This document shows positions 52,038-60,338 of a DNA stretch of 64,000 nt, piece by piece. Under the pieces are notes generated by a model. It saw only the letters and a program-made list of their open reading frames with translations, did no database searches and was not told the origin of the DNA. A program made the position numbers and the translations under genes. How positions within the stretch are numbered: position 1 is the first letter of the stretch; every line of letters starts with the position of its first letter. Source of the DNA: Cellulomonas fengjieae (GTDB lineage Bacteria; Actinomycetota; Actinomycetes; Actinomycetales; Cellulomonadaceae); the NCBI RefSeq assembly GCF_018388465.1, contig NZ_CP074404.1, forward strand, positions 2,790,001 to 2,854,000. The letters run 5' to 3'.

Positions 52038-53420
52038 ATGGACACGAGCACCCCTTCCGGCCCGGAGCCGGCCCCCGGCCCCGCGGCGGCCGACCCCGCC
52101 GCCGCACACCCGACGAACAGCTTCTTCGCCGGTGTACGGCGGCTGGGCATCACCCGGTCCGACGACCGCTGGATCGGCGGCGTCAGCGGGGGCATCGGCG
52201 ACCGCTTCGGCATCGACCCGCTCCTCGTCCGCGGCATCTTCTTCGCGACGCTCCTGCTCGGCGGGCTCGGGCTGGTGGCATACGGCGTCGCCTGGGCGCT
52301 GCTGCCCGAGCGCCGCGACGGTCGCATCCACCTGGAGGAGATGATCCTCGGGCGCTTCGACATCGCGCTGCTCGGCGCCCTGGCCTTCGTGGTCGTCGGG
52401 TTCGGGCGCGGCGACAGCTGGTTCTTCTTCTGGGGTCCGCCCGAATGGGTCCAGGGCCTGCTGTGGCTCACCCTCGTCGGCGGCATCGTGATGGTGATCG
52501 CGATCGTCTCCAACCAGCAGTCGCCGCGGCCCCGACCGAGCAGCACGGACGCCCGGTTCGCACCGCCCCTCTCCGGGACGGGCTACGCGGCCGGTCCCGC
52601 CGCGAGCTACCCCGCCCCCGGACCCGCCGCCACCTACCCGGCGCCTCCCGCCGGGTCCCCGACCTACGGCGCTCCGCCGGCGGCGGCACCCGCGCCGGCG
52701 TGGACCGCACCGACCGTGCAGCCTCGCCCCCCGCGGCCGGCGACCCCCCCGAAGCCGCGGACCCCGGGGGCCGGGCCCGGCACCGTCGGCGTCGTCGTCG
52801 CCCTCAGCCTGCTGAGCCTCGCGCTCCTGCTCGTCGCTCAGCGGCAGGGCGACTTCACCGGACCCGTCGCGCTCACCGCACTCAGCATCTTCATCGTCCT
52901 TGCCGGTCTCGGCATGATCGTCTCGGGTCTGCGCGGCCGGTCGAGCGGCTCCCTGGCGGGCCTCGCGATCACGGCCGTCCTGGTGGCCGTTCCCGTCGGC
53001 GTGGCGCAGACCACCGACTGGACGTGGTCGTCGTCGACCGACCGCACCTTCTCCGCCGACGGCGTGGTCCTCGTGAGCGATCGCGACGTGGCCGCGGACG
53101 GCTTCTCGATGGGGTTCGGCGACGTGACGATCGACCTCACCGACGTGCCGATGACCTCCGAGACGCTCGAGGTGCTCGTCGAGCTCGCGGCCGGCGACCT
53201 CACCGTCCTCGTTCCCGGCGGCGACACCACCGTCACCGCCGACATCGAGGCGGGCGCCGGCACCGTCAGCTGGGACATCGACGGACAGCTGTCGAGCGTC
53301 GCCGGCGTCGGGCTGAGCCCCCGCACCATCACGGCCGGCGACGTCGGCGCCGACGGCCCCCAGCTCGCGCTGCAGGTACGCCTCGGCGCCGGCGACGTCT
53401 CGATCCTCGAGGAGAACTGA
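52038..53420 (+). CDS. PspC-domain membrane protein with an adhesin-like C-terminal beta domain
   Basis: A 460-residue protein. A PspC domain comes first (ITRSDDRWIGGVSGGIGDRFGIDPLLVRGIFFATLLLGGLGLVAYGVAWALLPE, residues ~34-88). Two further helices, a Pro/Ala-rich linker (~170-250) and three more helices follow. The last ~150 residues are predicted beta-rich (SMGFGDVTIDLTDVPMTSETLEVLVELAAGDLTVLVPGG), like the LiaF C-terminal region. It is probably the sensing or inhibitory partner of the divergent kinase/regulator pair. It is coupled to the next gene by a TGATG overlap. Confidence 0.83.
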   Translation: MDTSTPSGPEPAPGPAAADPAAAHPTNSFFAGVRRLGITRSDDRWIGGVSGGIGDRFGIDPLLVRGIFFATLLLGGLGLVAYGVAWALLPERRDGRIHLEEMILGRFDIALLGALAFVVVGFGRGDSWFFFWGPPEWVQGLLWLTLVGGIVMVIAIVSNQQSPRPRPSSTDARFAPPLSGTGYAAGPAASYPAPGPAATYPAPPAGSPTYGAPPAAAPAPAWTAPTVQPRPPRPATPPKPRTPGAGPGTVGVVVALSLLSLALLLVAQRQGDFTGPVALTALSIFIVLAGLGMIVSGLRGRSSGSLAGLAITAVLVAVPVGVAQTTDWTWSSSTDRTFSADGVVLVSDRDVAADGFSMGFGDVTIDLTDVPMTSETLEVLVELAAGDLTVLVPGGDTTVTADIEAGAGTVSWDIDGQLSSVAGVGLSPRTITAGDVGADGPQLALQVRLGAGDVSILEEN

Positions 53421-53875
53421 TGCCCACCGACAAGACCCCCCAGGACGGCGACGAGACGCTCGCCCTGCCGGTGAGCGAGCGCGAGCCCACCGGCGACGAG
53501 ACGCTCGCCCTGCCGACGACCGAGGAGCTGCCGCCGGGCGACACGGACGACCACGCGCCGCTCCACGGGACCGAGCCCGACGCCGCTGCGTCCACCTCCC
53601 CGATCGGCGTGTTCACCAGCCCGCCCGACCGCACGGACCGCCCGGTCGACGACCCCGTCGGCCCCTGCGCCGTGGACGAGCCCGTCCGCCGCCGGCTGCG
53701 CGTGGGCACGGTCGTGTGGGGCCTGGTCATCGCCGCCATCGGCGTGGGCATGCTGGCCTGGGCCGGTGGGTTCACGATCGACGTCCAGCTCGCGATGATC
53801 GTGCTGCTCGCCGCCGCCGGAACGGCCCTGCTGCTCGGCTCGCTCCTCAGCGGCGCCCGCCAGGCCCGTCGCTGA
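53420..53875 (+). CDS. Hypothetical membrane protein downstream of the PspC protein
   Basis: A 151-residue protein. The first ~95 residues are acidic and hydrophilic with a duplicated GDETLALP motif. Two C-terminal helices follow (VGTVVWGLVIAAIGVGMLAWAGG and LAMIVLLAAAGTALLLGSLLSG), the second ending in a basic tail. I do not recognise a family. It shares an operon with the PspC protein (1-nt overlap) and so is likely part of the same envelope-stress module. Confidence 0.75.
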   Translation: MPTDKTPQDGDETLALPVSEREPTGDETLALPTTEELPPGDTDDHAPLHGTEPDAAASTSPIGVFTSPPDRTDRPVDDPVGPCAVDEPVRRRLRVGTVVWGLVIAAIGVGMLAWAGGFTIDVQLAMIVLLAAAGTALLLGSLLSGARQARR

Positions 53876-53878
53876 ACC

Positions 53879-53930
53879 CACGACGGGTCCGGGCGGGTGC
53901 GTCTCGACGTACCTGCCCGGACCCGTCGTG
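53879..53930. terminator. Bidirectional terminator
   Basis: A perfect 16-bp stem (CACGACGGGTCCGGGC with its complement) and a 20-nt loop lie between the convergent stop codons at 53875 and 53946. Confidence 0.85.
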
Positions 53931-53945
53931 CAGTCGTGCGGGACG

Positions 53946-54419
53946 CTAGACGGCGGGGTCGGCGCTCAGGGTGCGCGCGCTGCCCACCTGGTCGAGGTTC
54001 GCGGCAGCCTTGCGCAGCGCGACGCCGATCAGGACGAACACGACGCCGATCCCGACCACCAGGAGCGCGACGCCGAAGGCCACGACGGAGGTGAAGAGGG
54101 AGGCCCGCAGGAACGACGCGGTCATCACCGTGTTGCGCCGCTCGTCGCCCTGCTCCAGCTGCGCGTAGGTCTGGCCGTCGGTGCTCTCGAGCGCGTGGGT
54201 GTTGATGATGTCGGCCTGGAACCAGGCCTCCCACGGGGTGTCGACCAGCTCGCCCCCGAACGCCTGGGCGTCGTCGGAGACCGTGATCTCCTCAGCCGCG
54301 AGGTTGCTCGACACCGCTCCCCAGGTGACGCCGCCCGCGATGATGAAGATGATCCCGAAGATGATCGTCAGCAGGCCGATCACGCGGACCGACTTGGAAC
54401 TTCCTGTTGTCGTCGCCAT
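53946..54419 (-). CDS. Hypothetical two-helix membrane protein
   Basis: A 157-residue protein with two long helices: VRVIGLLTIIFGIIFIIAGGVTWGAVSS near the N-terminus and SLFTSVVAFGVALLVVGIGVVFVLIGVAL near the C-terminus. They flank a ~70-residue loop, probably extracytoplasmic (EEITVSDDAQAFGGELVDTPWEAWFQADIINTHALESTDGQTYAQL). I cannot assign a function. The ATG at 54419 has a GGGAG site. It is a single gene. Confidence 0.75.
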   Translation of the reverse strand: MATTTGSSKSVRVIGLLTIIFGIIFIIAGGVTWGAVSSNLAAEEITVSDDAQAFGGELVDTPWEAWFQADIINTHALESTDGQTYAQLEQGDERRNTVMTASFLRASLFTSVVAFGVALLVVGIGVVFVLIGVALRKAAANLDQVGSARTLSADPAV

Positions 54420-54539
54420 GTCTCCCTCTCTGGAACACGCGGACGGGCGGGGGCAGCTCCGAACGGGTCCCCCCACAGCACCGTCCAGTCACCTCGACTG
54501 TAGTGAGGTCCACCGGCTTCGGCAGGTGATAGCGCGCCG

Positions 54540-55679
54540 TCAGACGCGGCTGAGCACCCGGGCCCGGGCGTACTCGGCGTCCGCCGCGACCAGCACGTCG
54601 TCCCACCCGAACCGGGGCCGCACGGTGCGGTTGTGCGTCAGCATCCCGTCGAGCAGGCGACCGTCGCGGGCGAGGTGGACGACCGCCTCGGCCATCTCGG
54701 CGTCGTCCGACACGAGCAGCCCGTCGATCCCGTCCTCGACGAACTCCTCGATCCCGGTGCCCCGGCGGGCGACGACGGCCAGGCCGGCCGTGCGGGCCTC
54801 CAGGGCAGCGATGCCGAACGCCTCGAGCTCGGCCGGTGCGAGGAACACGTCCGCGTCCGCGTAGGCCGCCCGCACCTGGGCACGCGTCAGCCGGCCGCGC
54901 AGCTCCACGACGTGCTGCAGACCCTGTCCGGCGACGGCGGACGCGACCCTGCCCTGTGCGGGACCGGAGCCGATGACCGACAGCCGGAGCCGGTCGGGCG
55001 GCAGACGCCGCGCGGCGTCGCCGACCAGCTCGACCAGCGGGACGGCCCGCTTGCGCGGCGCCAGTCGCATGGTCGACACCAGGCGCAACGGGCCGCGCTC
55101 ACCGGGGCGGCCGGGGCCCTCGGACGGGCTCCGGGGCGCCCAGAGGTCGAGGTCGATGCCGTTGGGCAGGACGCGGACCTCGGTGTCGAACACCTGCCGC
55201 ACGCGGCCCGCCGCGGCGTGGCTGACCGCGCTGAGGGCAGCGGGTGTCCGCTGCCAGCTGCTGCGGCTCACCACGCTGCGCAGGGCGGCCACGGCGCCGT
55301 CGAGCATGCAGTGCCACGTGATCGCGGTGGGCAGGCCCGCGGCGAGTGCCGTCCGCGCGCCGTCGTACGCGAACGGGGACAGCACGCCGGCGTGCACATG
55401 CACGACGTCGGGTCGCAGGTCCGCGAACGCGGCGCGCATGAGGCGGGGCCCGGCCGGGTTGACCGGCAGGTCGAACGGGATCCGGGCGCCGAGCCGGTGC
55501 ACGTGCACGCCGTCCTGCACGTCCACCACCCCGCCGCGCTCCCCCGCGTCACCCAGGGTCGCCGTCAGCACGTGCACGTCGTGCTCGGCGGCGGCCTGCC
55601 GCGCGGCCAGGTCCCCCACCTGCGACTCGATCCCGCCGGTCCGTGGGGCGTAGCAGTCGGAGACGTGGACGATCAGCAC
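54540..55679 (-). CDS. Glycosyltransferase family 4 protein
   Basis: A 379-residue GT-B glycosyltransferase. It starts LIVHVSDCYAPRTGGIESQVGDLAARQAAAEHDVHVLTATLGD, typical of GT4 enzymes. LVSTMRLAPRKRAVPLVELV is the donor-domain start, and the E-x7-E motif lies in ELEAFGIAALEARTAGLAVVARRGTGIEEFVEDGIDGLLV. It probably uses a nucleotide sugar (GDP-mannose or UDP-glucose type) to modify a lipid or polysaccharide. The GTG at 55679 lies 6 nt after TACGGT. No other glycan genes are nearby. Confidence 0.88.
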   Translation of the reverse strand: MLIVHVSDCYAPRTGGIESQVGDLAARQAAAEHDVHVLTATLGDAGERGGVVDVQDGVHVHRLGARIPFDLPVNPAGPRLMRAAFADLRPDVVHVHAGVLSPFAYDGARTALAAGLPTAITWHCMLDGAVAALRSVVSRSSWQRTPAALSAVSHAAAGRVRQVFDTEVRVLPNGIDLDLWAPRSPSEGPGRPGERGPLRLVSTMRLAPRKRAVPLVELVGDAARRLPPDRLRLSVIGSGPAQGRVASAVAGQGLQHVVELRGRLTRAQVRAAYADADVFLAPAELEAFGIAALEARTAGLAVVARRGTGIEEFVEDGIDGLLVSDDAEMAEAVVHLARDGRLLDGMLTHNRTVRPRFGWDDVLVAADAEYARARVLSRV

Positions 55680-55685
55680 GCGCCC

Positions 55686-55691
55686 ACCGTA
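55686..55691 (-). promoter_or_regulatory. -10 box of the GT4 gene (leaderless)
   Basis: TACGGT on the minus strand, then GGGCGC and the GTG start at 55679. Confidence 0.45.
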
Positions 55692-55727
55692 GTCGCGGGG
55701 ACCTGACGGCTCCTCATCCGGGGCACG

Positions 55728-56120
55728 TCAGCCGCGGGCTGCCCGGGCGGCCGCGATCCGCGCGGTGGCCTGGGCGTGCACCTTGCGCTCCAGGATGAAC
55801 GACATGACCGGCACGACACCGGCCGCCGCCATCGTGACCAGCCGGCCGAGCCGCCAGCGCATCTTCGACCACAGGTCGAACACGGTGACCAGGTAGACGA
55901 CGTAGACCCAGCCGTGCACCATCGCGATGATGCGGGCGGCCTCGGACCGCGGGTCGCCGTCGACGTTGAACCCCGGCACCTGCAGGACGTACTTGAGGAT
56001 CATCTCGGCGCACAGGAGCAGCAGCATCGCGCCCGTCACCCACGCCGCCACGCGGTAGCGGGCCGTCGCCCCCTCGGCCTTGCGGACCCAGGGGTCCACA
56101 CCGGTCACCGTCTCGCTCAC
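55728..56120 (-). CDS. DUF3817 family membrane protein
   Basis: A 130-residue protein with three helices. It shows the DUF3817 pattern YRVAAWVTGAMLLLLCAEMILKYVLQ, IIAMVHGWVYVVYLVTVFDLWSKMRW and LGRLVTMAAAGVVPVMSFILERKVHAQ. The MVHGW motif and the ERKVH end are diagnostic. Function is unknown, but the gene neighbours guaA in many actinobacteria, as here. The GTG at 56120 has AAGGAG 8 nt upstream. Confidence 0.85.
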   Translation of the reverse strand: MSETVTGVDPWVRKAEGATARYRVAAWVTGAMLLLLCAEMILKYVLQVPGFNVDGDPRSEAARIIAMVHGWVYVVYLVTVFDLWSKMRWRLGRLVTMAAAGVVPVMSFILERKVHAQATARIAAARAARG

Positions 56121-56149
56121 GCCTGCAGCTCCTTGTCCCGACACCCCGG

Positions 56150-57733
56150 TCACTCCCACTCGATCGTGCCCGGCGGCTTGCTCGTCACGTCCAGCACGAC
56201 GCGGTTGACCTCGGGCACCTCGTTGGTGATCCGGGTCGAGATGATCGACAGCACGTCGTACGGCAGGCGGGTCCAGTCGGCGGTCATCGCGTCCTCCGAC
56301 GACACGGGGCGCAGCACCACGGGGTGCCCATAGGTGCGCCCGTCGCCCTGCACGCCGACCGACCGCACATCGGCCAGCAGCACCACCGGGCACTGCCAGA
56401 TGTCGCGGTCCAGGCCTGCGCGGGTGAGCTCCTCGCGAGCGATGGCGTCGGCCGCGCGCAGGATGTCGAGCCGCTCGGCGGTCACCTCACCGATGATCCG
56501 GATGCCCAGCCCCGGGCCGGGGAACGGCTGGCGCCAGACGATGCCCTCGGGCACGCCGAGCTCCAGGCCGACCGCACGGACCTCGTCCTTGAACAGCGTC
56601 CGAAGCGGCTCGACCAGCTCGAACTGCAGGTCGTCGGGCAGCCCACCCACGTTGTGGTGCGACTTGATGTTGGCCGCACCTTCGCCGCCGCCGGACTCCA
56701 CGACGTCCGGGTACAGCGTGCCCTGCACGAGGAAGCGGACCTCGTCGTCGCTGTGCTCCACGATGTCGCGCGCGGCGTCCTCGAACACGCGGATGAACTC
56801 GCGGCCGATGATCTTGCGCTTGGTCTCCGGGTCGGTGTGCCCGGCGAGCGCCGCGAGGAACCGCGCGCGGGCGTCGACGACCTTCAGCTGCACGCCGGTG
56901 GCGGCCACGAAGTCCTTCTCGACCTGCTCCGCCTCGCCCGAGCGCAGCAGGCCGTGGTCGACGAAGACGCACGTGAGCTGGCTGCCGACGGCCTTCTGCA
57001 CCAGTGCGGCCGCGACGGACGAGTCCACCCCTCCGGAGAGGCCGCAGATCACCCGGGCGGAGCCGACCTGCGCTCGGATCTTGGCCACCTGCTCTGCGAC
57101 GACGTTGCCGGGGTTCCAGTCGGGGACGAGCCCGGCCCCCTCGTAGAGGAAGTTCTCCAGGGCCTTCTGGCCGAGTGGCGAGTGCTTGACCTCCGGGTGC
57201 CACTGCACGCCGTAGAGGTGGCGCTCGCGGTCCTCGAACGCGGCGACCGGGCTGCCCGACGACGTCGCCAGCACCTCGAAGCCCTCGGGGGCGGCGTGCA
57301 CCGCGTCACCGTGGCTCATCCAGACGGTCTGCGACTGCGGGCTGCCGGACAGCACGGTCCCCGTGGAGGTCACCTCCACGGCCGTGCCGCCGTACTCGCG
57401 CTGGCCCGTCTGCGCGACGGTGCCCCCGAGCGCGGCCGCCATCGCCTGGAACCCGTAGCAGATGCCGAGCACCGGGACCCCGGCCTCGAACAGCTCCGGG
57501 TCGACGAACGGGGCACCGGTCGCGTACACCGAGGACGGCCCGCCGGACAGGATGATCGCGGCCGGGTCCTTGGCCAGCAGGTCGGCGACGGAGGCCGTGT
57601 GCGGCACGATCTCGGAGTACACGTTGGCCTCGCGGACGCGCCGGGCGATCAGCTGCGCGTACTGCGCGCCGAAGTCCACGACGAGCACGGGGCGGTGGGT
57701 GGTGGTCGCGGCCGGGTCCGGGGTCTGCGTCAC
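56150..57733 (-). CDS. guaA: GMP synthase (glutamine-hydrolysing)
   Basis: A 527-residue enzyme making GMP from XMP. The glutaminase domain has [30 protein letters not shown], the catalytic Cys in [15 protein letters not shown] and [11 protein letters not shown]. The PP-loop synthetase domain has [17 protein letters not shown]. The dimerisation domain ends with the conserved [10 protein letters not shown]. The GTG start at 57733 lies 6 nt after TATCCT, so the gene looks leaderless. DUF3817 follows after 29 bp. Confidence 0.97.
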   Translation of the reverse strand: MTQTPDPAATTTHRPVLVVDFGAQYAQLIARRVREANVYSEIVPHTASVADLLAKDPAAIILSGGPSSVYATGAPFVDPELFEAGVPVLGICYGFQAMAAALGGTVAQTGQREYGGTAVEVTSTGTVLSGSPQSQTVWMSHGDAVHAAPEGFEVLATSSGSPVAAFEDRERHLYGVQWHPEVKHSPLGQKALENFLYEGAGLVPDWNPGNVVAEQVAKIRAQVGSARVICGLSGGVDSSVAAALVQKAVGSQLTCVFVDHGLLRSGEAEQVEKDFVAATGVQLKVVDARARFLAALAGHTDPETKRKIIGREFIRVFEDAARDIVEHSDDEVRFLVQGTLYPDVVESGGGEGAANIKSHHNVGGLPDDLQFELVEPLRTLFKDEVRAVGLELGVPEGIVWRQPFPGPGLGIRIIGEVTAERLDILRAADAIAREELTRAGLDRDIWQCPVVLLADVRSVGVQGDGRTYGHPVVLRPVSSEDAMTADWTRLPYDVLSIISTRITNEVPEVNRVVLDVTSKPPGTIEWE

Positions 57734-57739
57734 GTGTCC

Positions 57740-57745
57740 AGGATA
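57740..57745 (-). promoter_or_regulatory. -10 box of guaA (leaderless)
   Basis: TATCCT on the minus strand, then GGACAC and the GTG start at 57733. Confidence 0.5.
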
Positions 57746-57839
57746 ATCGGCGGCCGGTGGTCGATGTGCCGGAAGGCCGGGGCGCAGGTGTGGCCTCGTC
57801 ACCGCGCCGGCCTGCGACGTGCAGGAGGACCTGCGAGCG

Positions 57840-58328
57840 TCACGACTGCCCGGTCAGGGCTGCGTAGAGGATCACAGGGGTCATGGCGACCATGGCGAGC
57901 GGCGCGTACACCGCGAGCGCCGAGCGCTCCAGGTCCGGCCGGTCCAGGAAGAGCCTGTCCGGATGGCCGCTGCGCTGCACCACCGGCACGATCTGCCCGA
58001 CGCGGTACTGGCCCACCGGCAGCAGCTGGTCGACCGTCACCCCGCGGGGACGCGCCTGCGTCGCCACCGTCACCCGGTCCTTGGGGCTCGCGACGACGGA
58101 CCGGCGCTGGAACAGCGAGGCCGGCTGGACCGCCACGACCACGGCGGTACCGCGCACGCCCCGGGTGAAGACGCGACGCCGGCTGTACATGTACGCGAAC
58201 GCGCCGACGAACGCCGCGACGGCGACGGTCGTGCCCGCGACGATCGCGAGGGTCTCGAACCAGCCGGGCACCATCGAGCCGTCGAGCACCTCGGCGGCGC
58301 GGCCGCCGGTCGGTCGTCGGTGCCTCAT
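57840..58328 (-). CDS. DUF3592-like membrane protein
   Basis: A 162-residue protein with an N-terminal helix ([27 protein letters not shown]), a small soluble domain ([73 protein letters not shown]) and a C-terminal helix ([17 protein letters not shown]). This layout matches DUF3592 proteins, whose function is unknown. The ATG at 58328 has GGAGGT upstream, and TACCAT about 40 bp upstream may be its -10 box. Confidence 0.7.
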   Translation of the reverse strand: MRHRRPTGGRAAEVLDGSMVPGWFETLAIVAGTTVAVAAFVGAFAYMYSRRRVFTRGVRGTAVVVAVQPASLFQRRSVVASPKDRVTVATQARPRGVTVDQLLPVGQYRVGQIVPVVQRSGHPDRLFLDRPDLERSALAVYAPLAMVAMTPVILYAALTGQS

Positions 58329-58476
58329 GGCGGTCGACCTCCGTGTCCCTGCCCGATCCGGGCGACCAGGATGGTAGCGGGACACCCGTCCCGACCGGTG
58401 CCGCCCGCCGGGTGATGTCGCTGGTCGGGAGGGCGCCGCGGAGCGAAAACGGTTCGAGGTTGTCGGTACCGCCACG

Positions 58477-58482
58477 TAACGT
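58477..58482 (+). promoter_or_regulatory. -10 box of the ABC exporter operon (leaderless)
   Basis: TAACGT, 8 nt before the GTG start at 58491. Confidence 0.45.
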
Positions 58483-58490
58483 TGACGCCC

Positions 58491-60338
58491 GTGCGTTCAC
58501 TCCCCCTCGACGATCCCGGTACCCCGCCTCTGAGCGGGCCTGTCGCGCTGCTGTGGTGGCTCGCGCGGCGCCAGTGGGGCATCCTGCTCACCGCGGTCGG
58601 GCTGGGCATCGTGCAGTTCGCGAGCCAGGCGTTCACCCCGTACGTCGTGGGCCGCGCGATCGACGACGGGCTCACCGAGGGGTTCGGGCCGGACCTCTGG
58701 GCCGCGTGCGCCACGCTGCTGGGCCTCGGCTCGGTGATCATCGTGGCGTCGGTCCTCGGGCACCGCTACGACATCGCCAACTGGCTGCGCGCCGCCTTCA
58801 CCTCCTCGCAGCTCGTCGGCCGGACCGTCGCCAGGTCCGGGCACACGATCACCAAGGAGCTGCCGACGGGCGAGGTCGTCTCCGCGGTCGCCAACGACGC
58901 CCTGCGCATCGGTGAGGTCTTCGCGCTCGCGGCCCACTTCCTCGGCAGCCTGGCCGCGTACGGCATCGTCGCGGTCCTCATGCTCCGCGTGTCGGTGCCC
59001 CTCGGTCTCGTGGTGCTGCTCGGCCTGCCGGCCGTCGCCGCGATCCTCGGGCTCCTGGTCCGGCCGCTGTCGCGGCGGCAGTCCGCGCAGCGCGAGGCGT
59101 CGGGCCGACTGACCACCCTCGGCGCCGACACGGTCTCCGGCTTGCGGATCCTGCGGGGCATCGGCGGCGAGAGCGTCTTCACCGGCCGGTACCGCGCGCA
59201 GTCGCAGGAGACCCGGCACCGCGGGGTCGAGGTGGCCCGCACCCAGTCCGTGCTCGACGCGCTGCAGGTGCTGCTCCCGGGCGCCTTCGTCGTCACGCTC
59301 CTGTGGCTCGGCGCGCACATGGCGCTCGCGGGCACGATCACGCCCGGCCAGCTCGCGTCCACGTACGGGTTCGCCGCCTTCCTGGCGTGGCCGGTGCAGA
59401 ACGCGACGCAGATGCTGCAGGCGGCCACCCGCGCGCACATCGGCGCGTCCAAGGTGATCAAGGTGCTGCGGGTCGTCCCCGCCACGGGAGCGACGCAGGG
59501 GACCACCCCGGCACCCGAGCCGCACGTGCCCCTGGTCGACGAGGTCAGCGGTCTGCGGCTCGAGCCGGGCCGTGTCGTCGCGCTGGTCAGCGCGGACCCC
59601 GACGAGTCCGCGCGGATCGCCACCCGGCTCGGGCGGTTCGACGACGACGCCGAGCGGGCCACGCCGGTCCGCCTGGGCGGCGTGCTGCTGGCCGACCTCG
59701 ACAAGGACGTGGTGCGGGAGCGCATCGTCGTCGCCGAGGCGACCCCCCAGCTGTTCTCGGGCCCGCTGGTGCGCGAGCTGGACGTGCGCGGCGGCGCGAG
59801 CCGGGACGACCTGCTGCGCGTGATCGCGACCGCCGACGCGCAGGACGTGCTCGACTCGGTGCCCGACGGCCTGGACGGCGAGCTGCCCGAGAAGGGCCGG
59901 TCGCTGTCGGGCGGTCAGCGCCAGCGTGTCGCGCTCGCGCGCGCCCTGCTCGTCGATCCGGAGATCCTGGTGCTGGTGGAGCCGACGAGCGCGGTCGACG
60001 CCCACACCGAGGCCCGGATCGCGGCCCGGCTGGCGGACGCGCGCCGGGGCCGCGCGACCCTGATCGTCACGGCCAGCCCGCTGGTGCTCGACCACGTCGA
60101 CGAGGTCGCGTTCGTCCAGGACGGCGTGGTGCGCGCCCGCGGGACGCACGACGCGCTGCTCACGGACGGGTCCGGTGACCTCGAGGTGGCCCGCGCCTAC
60201 CGCGCGGTGGTCGGCCGGCAGATGGACGAGGAGCCGGTCGAGGACCGCGACGCCGACGACCGCGACGCCGGGGCGACGGTCGACGACGAGCAGCTGTACA
60301 AGGAACTGATGGTCGAGCAGCAGGGTGGACAGTCATGA
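58491..60338 (+). CDS. ABC exporter half-transporter with a degenerate nucleotide-binding site
   Basis: A 615-residue half-transporter: six membrane helices (residues ~20-320), then a nucleotide-binding domain. The signature is perfect (SLSGGQRQRVALARALL, ~471), but Walker A is lost (VALVSADPDESARIATRL, ~364-381, no GK[S/T]), Walker B reads LVLVEPTSAVD (Val for the Asp) and the H-loop reads VTASPLVL (no His). This subunit therefore cannot bind and hydrolyse ATP normally, yet it can complete the partner's site. The partner gene overlaps by 4 nt. GTG 58491 follows a -10 box by 8 nt. The cargo is unknown. Confidence 0.88.
   Translation: MRSLPLDDPGTPPLSGPVALLWWLARRQWGILLTAVGLGIVQFASQAFTPYVVGRAIDDGLTEGFGPDLWAACATLLGLGSVIIVASVLGHRYDIANWLRAAFTSSQLVGRTVARSGHTITKELPTGEVVSAVANDALRIGEVFALAAHFLGSLAAYGIVAVLMLRVSVPLGLVVLLGLPAVAAILGLLVRPLSRRQSAQREASGRLTTLGADTVSGLRILRGIGGESVFTGRYRAQSQETRHRGVEVARTQSVLDALQVLLPGAFVVTLLWLGAHMALAGTITPGQLASTYGFAAFLAWPVQNATQMLQAATRAHIGASKVIKVLRVVPATGATQGTTPAPEPHVPLVDEVSGLRLEPGRVVALVSADPDESARIATRLGRFDDDAERATPVRLGGVLLADLDKDVVRERIVVAEATPQLFSGPLVRELDVRGGASRDDLLRVIATADAQDVLDSVPDGLDGELPEKGRSLSGGQRQRVALARALLVDPEILVLVEPTSAVDAHTEARIAARLADARRGRATLIVTASPLVLDHVDEVAFVQDGVVRARGTHDALLTDGSGDLEVARAYRAVVGRQMDEEPVEDRDADDRDAGATVDDEQLYKELMVEQQGGQS

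Noticed and set aside
50606..53875. A 1,089-codon plus-strand frame ending at 53875
   Set aside because: Only the last 151 codons (from ATG 53420) look like protein. The rest is antisense to the histidine kinase or out of frame with the PspC gene.
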